From Candidatus Methanoplasma sp. (GTDB lineage: Archaea; Thermoplasmatota; Thermoplasmata; Methanomassiliicoccales; Methanomethylophilaceae): DNA of 10,026 nucleotides. The DNA lies in the NCBI GenBank assembly GCA_031256615.1, contig JAIRQG010000016.1, positions 1 through 10,026 of the forward strand, written 5' to 3'. Within the stretch, counting starts at the first letter, position 1. Every line of letters starts with the position of its first letter. The translations under genes and the position numbers were made by a program. Shown here one piece after another: positions 6,541-10,026 of this stretch. The notes below the pieces were generated by a model, which saw only the letters and a list, made by a program, of their open reading frames with translations, ran no database searches and was not told the DNA's origin.

Positions 6541-7709
6541 GCCGATCCCTCCGCTGCTTCTTTCCTGCCTATCTCAACGGCCTTATCGAAAAGTATCATT
6601 GCCATAGCCAGACGGATCGTCTCCGCAGGAGTTTCGGTCATATCGAAACGTTTCTTTAGAACTGGATCTTCCATGGACGGGCCTCTCAGCGATGTTCTGA
6701 GTATCTCTCTGCATGCAAGAGTGCCGGCATCGGGCGGGATCAGCCCCCACTCCATCTCGTCCATTATGTGCAGGGCTCCGGATACCGCTGCCGCTGCCTT
6801 TGCATCTTCGGAGGTCTGCTTAAGTGCTTTCTGTAAAATCTTCATTTTAAACGGATATCTTATCTCATCATGACAGTTCAGCTCAGATATCTTATGTCTT
6901 GATATCATGACATACGGGTTGCACTGGGTCTCCGTGTTCATCATGGTCTGGTCATCCAGAGCTTTTGCGAGGGTCTTTTCCACACAACCCCTTATCGCCT
7001 TTGCCAATTCAGAGCCGTTACTGTGTTCGATGACCTTATTGCGGCTTTTTTTGTTGCACAATACCGCAACCTGATCTGTGCCCGAACCTGTGGCTATCCC
7101 GTTGGAATACAGGCTCTTTCCCATAAGTTTCAGCAATGTCCTGCTCTTAGCCTCGGTGGCGGTCATCATCGCACCCATCAGCGCACTGTCGGAGAGGTCG
7201 GCGTTGATGATCAATATGATCACTATGGTGCCGTTCTTGTTGTATGTCCTTTCCATCTCATCATAGCTCGCAGGATCGCCTGCGCGGCCTCCATTGATCA
7301 TTATCCCTCCGGTTATTGCCATGGATATCTCTATTCCGTTGGACTCGGTAGAACAGATGGCGGCATTGTCCATGTGCGCTGCGGTACCCAGTCCTACTGT
7401 CGAAGACGGGTCCAGCCCCACCAGCTTTGCACACTCTTTAGAATATCTGTTGTGAATTTCCTTCGGCTTCCCCATCATACTGTACTCCGCTGTTCCGCCA
7501 AGGCTTGTGGTATTGAATACCGCCGACGGCGAGGACATGAACCCTCCGTTGAAGTTTCCTGTGGAGAGTGCCCTCCAATTCTTTGACGGCAGCGTCACTA
7601 TCAGGGATCTGTTCTGCCTGTGGACAGACACTCCGCATGGGAACTCTCGGATGGTCCTGCGTTCTTCCTTCTTTTCTGCAGCGATGACGTCTTCCCAATC
7701 GATCACCAT
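6537..7709 (-). CDS. cbiZ: Adenosylcobinamide amidohydrolase CbiZ
   Basis: CbiZ cleaves the aminopropanol side chain from (adenosyl)cobinamide to give cobyric acid, letting archaea rebuild salvaged corrinoids with their own lower ligand. It is cytoplasmic. Family motifs are all present: WRALSTGNFNGG (residues 45-56), VGLGTAAHMDNAAI (105-118), GGRAGDP (140-146), IVIILIINADLSDSAL then TATEAKSRTL (162-192), and ATGSGTDQVAV (206-216). At 390 residues it is longer than the usual ~220-240. The extra ~160-residue helical C-terminus, containing ALHIMDEMEWGLIPPDAG, is shared with its tandem paralogue. The ATG at 7709 is chosen because AAGGAG stands seven nt upstream; a further in-frame ATG at 7751 lies within the palindromic operator and has no such site. 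First gene of a two-gene operon, transcribed away from the ABC exporter. Ends in TGA. Confidence 0.88.
   Translation of the reverse strand: MVIDWEDVIAAEKKEERRTIREFPCGVSVHRQNRSLIVTLPSKNWRALSTGNFNGGFMSSPSAVFNTTSLGGTAEYSMMGKPKEIHNRYSKECAKLVGLDPSSTVGLGTAAHMDNAAICSTESNGIEISMAITGGIMINGGRAGDPASYDEMERTYNKNGTIVIILIINADLSDSALMGAMMTATEAKSRTLLKLMGKSLYSNGIATGSGTDQVAVLCNKKSRNKVIEHSNGSELAKAIRGCVEKTLAKALDDQTMMNTETQCNPYVMISRHKISELNCHDEIRYPFKMKILQKALKQTSEDAKAAAAVSGALHIMDEMEWGLIPPDAGTLACREILRTSLRGPSMEDPVLKKRFDMTETPAETIRLAMAMILFDKAVEIGRKEAAEGSA
6546..6552 (-). promoter_or_regulatory. Shine-Dalgarno deciding the TTG start of the second cbiZ
   Basis: On the minus strand GGAGGGA lies at 6552-6546, placing GGAGG seven nt before the TTG at 6540, inside the end of the first cbiZ. 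It is one of the strongest Shine-Dalgarno matches in the window and supports the non-ATG start. Confidence 0.65.
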
Positions 7710-7716
7710 GTTATGT

Positions 7717-7722
7717 CTCCTT
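7717..7722 (-). promoter_or_regulatory. Shine-Dalgarno deciding the cbiZ start
   Basis: AAGGAG on the minus strand, seven nt before the ATG at 7709. It favours this start over the in-frame ATG 14 codons upstream, whose bases fall inside the operator. Confidence 0.7.
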
Positions 7723-7738
7723 GCTCTCTGTTGACATG

Positions 7739-7755
7739 TTGGATGATACATCCAT
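7739..7755 (-). promoter_or_regulatory. 17-bp palindromic operator upstream of cbiZ
   Basis: TTGGATGATACATCCAT (plus strand) matches the window's repeated palindrome except for the last base. It ends 29 nt before the cbiZ ATG. A TATA-like CTAATATTAA (7770-7761, minus strand) lies 5 nt upstream of it, which puts the expected transcription start inside the palindrome, a usual place for an archaeal repressor. Confidence 0.72.
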
Positions 7756-7903
7756 ATCAGTTAATATTAGTAATGGTTGCTCCTCATCCGTATTACGATG
7801 ATTGTAGTGCAGAAAATGGGTCTTTTAACGAGCCGTTTCATTTTCTGTTAAATTATTGACCTTTATTTCCAGAACAGGTCTTGCAATAACCATTATTAAT
7901 AAG

Positions 7904-7920
7904 TTGGATAATACATCCAA
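7904..7920 (+). promoter_or_regulatory. 17-bp palindromic operator upstream of the ABC exporter
   Basis: TTGGATAATACATCCAA is a perfect-arm copy of the repeated palindrome, ending one nt before the ATPase ATG at 7922. TTATTAATAA (7892-7901), about 25 nt before the ATG, is a strong TATA-box candidate, so transcription should begin at or very near the ATG and the mRNA is probably leaderless. The palindrome then fills the space between TATA box and start site, where bound protein would block the polymerase. Confidence 0.75.
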
Positions 7921-7921
7921 T

Positions 7922-8848
7922 ATGTTATCTTCTGGCGAGAACACTCCCGCACCTTATCAACAACTGTGCGAAGAAGTGATCCGCGCCGAGAAGATAGTAG
8001 TAAAATTCGGCGAGAATGTCGCCGTTGACCACGTTGACGTGAATGTCAAGCGCGGGGAGATATACGGTTTCCTCGGACCGAACGGTGCCGGGAAGACCAC
8101 GACGATACGAGTACTCACGACCCTTCTGCATCCCACATCCGGAGACGTCACGGTCAATGGTTTCAAGATACCCTCAGAAAATAAAAAGATAAGGAGAATG
8201 ATCGGTTTTGTCCAGCAGATGATCAGCCTTGACAAGGACATCTCTGTGAAAGAGAATATCATCTGTCACGGATATCTGCAGAAAGTTCCCAAAAAAGATA
8301 TCCAGATAAGGATGGAAAGAATATCTGCAGTTCTTGGTCTGACTCCTTTCTTGAATTACACTGTGATCAAACTTTCCGGCGGCTGGAAGAGAAAGACTGC
8401 GATCGCATGCGCGCTTATGCATGATCCTAAGATCCTGTTCCTTGACGAGCCTACTGCGGGACTCGACACACAATCCAGGCATATGCTGTGGGATATGATC
8501 CGCCAGCTCAACAGTGCCGGAACAACTATCTTTCTGACAACCCACTACATCGAAGAAGCGGAGAACCTCTGCGACAGGGTGGCCATATTAAACAAAGGAA
8601 AGAGGGTGGCTTTGGGCAGCCCTAAAGAACTTTGCGATAAAATAGGACGCTTTGCAGTCGAGTACGACGGAGACAATCACGTACGAAAATACCGTTATTT
8701 TTCTGACTGGGATGATGCAAAAAAGTTCGTTGCGACATTTGGCGATAGCGATTCGGTCCTTCTTAGGAGGACCACATTGGAAGATGTCTTCCTTGAGATG
8801 ACAGGAAGAGAAGTGACTACGGATTTCGTCAAGGTTGTGAGAATATGA
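7922..8848 (+). CDS. ABC-2 type exporter, ATP-binding protein
   Basis: This 308-residue nucleotide-binding subunit resembles the DrrA/CcmA-like group of ABC-2 exporters. Visible motifs: Walker A GPNGAGKTT (52-60), Q-loop GFVQQ (95-99), signature LSGGWKRK (151-158, Trp where many have Gln or Met), Walker B ILFLDEP (171-177), D-loop GLD, and H-loop His208 (LTTHYIEEAE). The ~80-residue C-terminus, ending near LEDVFLEMTGRE, is the DUF4162-like extension of this group. A 22-codon upstream extension to a TTG at 7856 is possible but would run through the operator and TATA box, so the ATG is preferred. The permease follows with a 4-nt overlap (ATGA). The substrate is unknown. Its operator is shared with the corrinoid genes, hinting at a corrinoid- or metal-related cargo, but sequence alone would equally allow drug or lipid export. 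Ends in TGA. Confidence 0.9.
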   Translation: MLSSGENTPAPYQQLCEEVIRAEKIVVKFGENVAVDHVDVNVKRGEIYGFLGPNGAGKTTTIRVLTTLLHPTSGDVTVNGFKIPSENKKIRRMIGFVQQMISLDKDISVKENIICHGYLQKVPKKDIQIRMERISAVLGLTPFLNYTVIKLSGGWKRKTAIACALMHDPKILFLDEPTAGLDTQSRHMLWDMIRQLNSAGTTIFLTTHYIEEAENLCDRVAILNKGKRVALGSPKELCDKIGRFAVEYDGDNHVRKYRYFSDWDDAKKFVATFGDSDSVLLRRTTLEDVFLEMTGREVTTDFVKVVRI

Positions 8849-9600
8849 TCCTCTCTTTTTTTGATGAAACGTTCCGCGTATCCCTCCAGGACCTATATTA
8901 TCTCAAACGGAATATCCTGTCTATCTTGGTGACCATACTTGTCACTCCTCTTTTGTATTATGTGTCATTCTGCTACGGACTCGGTTCAAATGTGAATGAT
9001 ATGGAGGGTGTTTCGTATATCGCTTTTGTTATTCCCGGAGTGGTTGCTCTTTCAACGCTGACATCATGCTTTTCTTCCATAGCCAACAAGGTCCTGGCTC
9101 AGAGAATATATTACACATCGTTTGACGAGATAATCCTCTGCCCCATATCGCCTTCTGCGGTGATCTTCGGAAAGGCATTGGTCGGACTCATCAAGGGTAT
9201 GCTGGGATGTGCCATATTGCTCATAATAGGGCTGATAATGACGGATGGCCTGCACATAAGTCTGCTGCTGATAGCCAGCATAGCATTGTCCTGCATGGTA
9301 TATTCTCTTCTGGGAGTATTGGTGGGCTTCCTTTCCAACAGCCTGACCACGGTAATAATGTTCACAAGCGTCATCATTGCGCCGATGACGTTCCTTTGCG
9401 GTACAGTATTCACGGTGTCGTCTTTGCCGGTAGGTCTACAGTACGCCGTATCCGCTTTGCCACTTACCTATTCCACAGAGTGCATCAGGGCGTCAGCGCT
9501 GGGATGGTCATTCCCAGTCCTTTCTCTTGTTGTAGTGGCGGTGTTCGGGGTCGCATTCTTCCTGATTTGTTATTACATGTTATCAAGAGGAAAGATATGA
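8845..9600 (+). CDS. ABC-2 type exporter, permease
   Basis: This 251-residue integral membrane protein of the ABC-2 permease family (DrrB-like) has about six hydrophobic segments: near residues 25-45 (SILVTILVTPLLYYVSF), 57-80 (SYIAFVIPGVVALSTL), 105-128, 132-158, 165-190 (VIMFTSVIIAPMTFLCGTVF) and 222-246 (LVVVAVFGVAFFLICYYML). The IAFVIPGVVALS and IAPMTFLCGTVF stretches are typical of the family. It would dimerise and pair with the ATPase encoded just upstream, with which it is translationally coupled (ATGA overlap). Both must share the operator-controlled promoter at 7892-7921. The cargo cannot be read from the sequence. Ends in TGA. Confidence 0.88.
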   Translation: MILSFFDETFRVSLQDLYYLKRNILSILVTILVTPLLYYVSFCYGLGSNVNDMEGVSYIAFVIPGVVALSTLTSCFSSIANKVLAQRIYYTSFDEIILCPISPSAVIFGKALVGLIKGMLGCAILLIIGLIMTDGLHISLLLIASIALSCMVYSLLGVLVGFLSNSLTTVIMFTSVIIAPMTFLCGTVFTVSSLPVGLQYAVSALPLTYSTECIRASALGWSFPVLSLVVVAVFGVAFFLICYYMLSRGKI

Positions 9601-9897
9601 ACACGGTGTATTCTTAATTGAAAGTCGTGCTTATGGATTCAGCACTATGCATGCAACCGTCGTTTATACAGGAAGCAAAATGGTTTGGTGTGCGGACGGC
9701 CATTGCAGAAAAAGAGCGCCCATACACAACAGGCATACAACAATAATGGCATAAAAATAGTCAAATAGTGATGAATTCATTAAGATTACCTCTATTTTAG
9801 TGAATTTTGCTCAAGCCTAACGAAAATTACCGTGGAGGTCATTATAAATACTTCAACAAACCTTTACAGTTGGATTATACATCCGACTGGTGCAATT
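9601..9897. other. Intergenic region with promoter of the next gene
   Basis: No gene is supported in these ~300 bp. An imperfect inverted repeat (ATTCATTAA 9775-9783, TTAGTGAAT 9797-9805, 8 of 9 pairs) could be a weak 3'-end or regulatory hairpin. A good TATA box, TTATAAATA, is at 9842-9850, and the operator follows. Confidence 0.5.
9870..9886 (+). promoter_or_regulatory. 17-bp palindromic operator upstream of the secreted-protein gene
   Basis: TTGGATTATACATCCGA differs from the cobN copy (read on the cobN strand) at one base. It lies 11 nt before the ATG at 9898 and 19 nt after the TATA box TTATAAATA (9842-9850). The expected transcription start therefore falls inside it. GGTG at 9889-9892 may serve as a weak Shine-Dalgarno. 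Confidence 0.75.
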
Positions 9898-10026
9898 ATG
9901 GAGCAAAATAATAAGAAAAAGATCGCTGTTGTTTCAGTGGCAGTGATTGTTATTGCCATTGCGGCAGTGACTATTGCAGTGCTTTCTGAAGACGATGATG
10001 AAACAAACGGTCCATTTAATGTAGTC
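9898..10026 (+). CDS. Secreted or membrane-anchored protein, 5' part (runs off window)
   Basis: The 43 visible residues begin MEQNNKKKIAVVSVAVIVIA: a short basic N-terminus, then one hydrophobic segment (about residues 9-29), then an acidic stretch EDDDE. This is a typical archaeal signal peptide or N-terminal anchor leading to an outside domain. No lipobox cysteine is seen. Extracytoplasmic substrate-binding proteins of archaeal metal/corrinoid ABC importers often start this way, and the shared operator makes a corrinoid or metal binding role plausible. The visible part does not prove any function. The TATA box, operator and ATG spacing support a real gene start. Confidence 0.7.
   Translation, partial: MEQNNKKKIAVVSVAVIVIAIAAVTIAVLSEDDDETNGPFNVV

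Noticed and set aside
7707..7751. Upstream ATG start for cbiZ at 7751
   Set aside because: It falls inside the palindromic operator and lacks a ribosome binding site, while ATG 7709 has AAGGAG seven nt upstream.
7856..7921. TTG start at 7856 for the ABC ATPase
   Set aside because: It would put the TATA box and operator inside the coding region, and the added residues resemble nothing in the family.
9661..9755. Small plus-strand frame with CADGHC after the permease
   Set aside because: Only 24 codons, no ribosome binding site, no known family; treated as chance.
1..10026. tRNA, rRNA, CRISPR arrays and insertion sequences
   Set aside because: No cloverleaf, regularly spaced direct repeats, terminal inverted repeats or transposase motifs were seen in reading the window.

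Overview
The window looks archaeal. The leading guess is a host-associated or sediment methanogen of the Methanomassiliicoccales / wider Thermoplasmata type. Reasons: moderate GC; a corrinoid-centred gene set (a CobN-type chelatase large subunit and two CbiZ-type cobinamide amidohydrolases); an archaeal promoter layout (A/T-rich TATA-like boxes, at least one probable leaderless start); and an in-frame TAG inside an otherwise intact cobN. TAG decoded as pyrrolysine is typical of that order and of Methanosarcinaceae. The taxonomic call is inference; no rRNA or tRNA is present to confirm it.

Layout. 1-800 (+): 3' part of an AAA-type ATPase with a DUF4143 / PD-(D/E)XK-like C-terminus. 813-1196 (-): a small ribbon-helix-helix (VapB-like) antitoxin followed by a frameshifted, truncated VapC remnant. 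1197-1570: about 370 bp with no convincing gene, holding the antitoxin promoter and one possible decayed coding fragment. 1571-5392 (-): cobN, 1273 codons, interrupted by a single in-frame TAG at 3413-3415. 5611-7709 (-): two tandem cbiZ paralogues overlapping by 4 nt; the second (TTG start) has lost several conserved motifs. 7922-9600 (+): an ABC-2 exporter pair, ATPase then permease, overlapping by 4 nt. 9601-9897: non-coding. 9898-end (+): start of a secreted or membrane-anchored protein cut by the window edge.

Two observations stand out. First, the TAG splits cobN exactly where the protein reads as one continuous helix (residue 660). Every other intact gene whose stop lies in the window ends in TGA or TAA, so the likeliest reading is one full-length CobN with UAG decoded, probably as pyrrolysine. 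A nonsense mutation or two-part translation remains possible. Second, a 17-bp palindrome with consensus TTGGATnATACATCCAA occurs four times. Each copy sits in the promoter region of one of four transcription units: cobN, cbiZ1-cbiZ2, the ABC exporter, and the secreted protein. This looks like a compact corrinoid- or metal-related regulon run by a repressor that is not recognisable in the window.

Together the genes suggest a co-regulated corrinoid module. CbiZ removes the aminopropanol tail of salvaged cobinamides to give cobyric acid for rebuilding. The CobN-like protein would handle metal insertion into a corrin or related tetrapyrrole. The exporter and the exported protein handle traffic at the membrane. 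CobS/CobT-like or ChlI/ChlD-like partners of CobN are not in the window.
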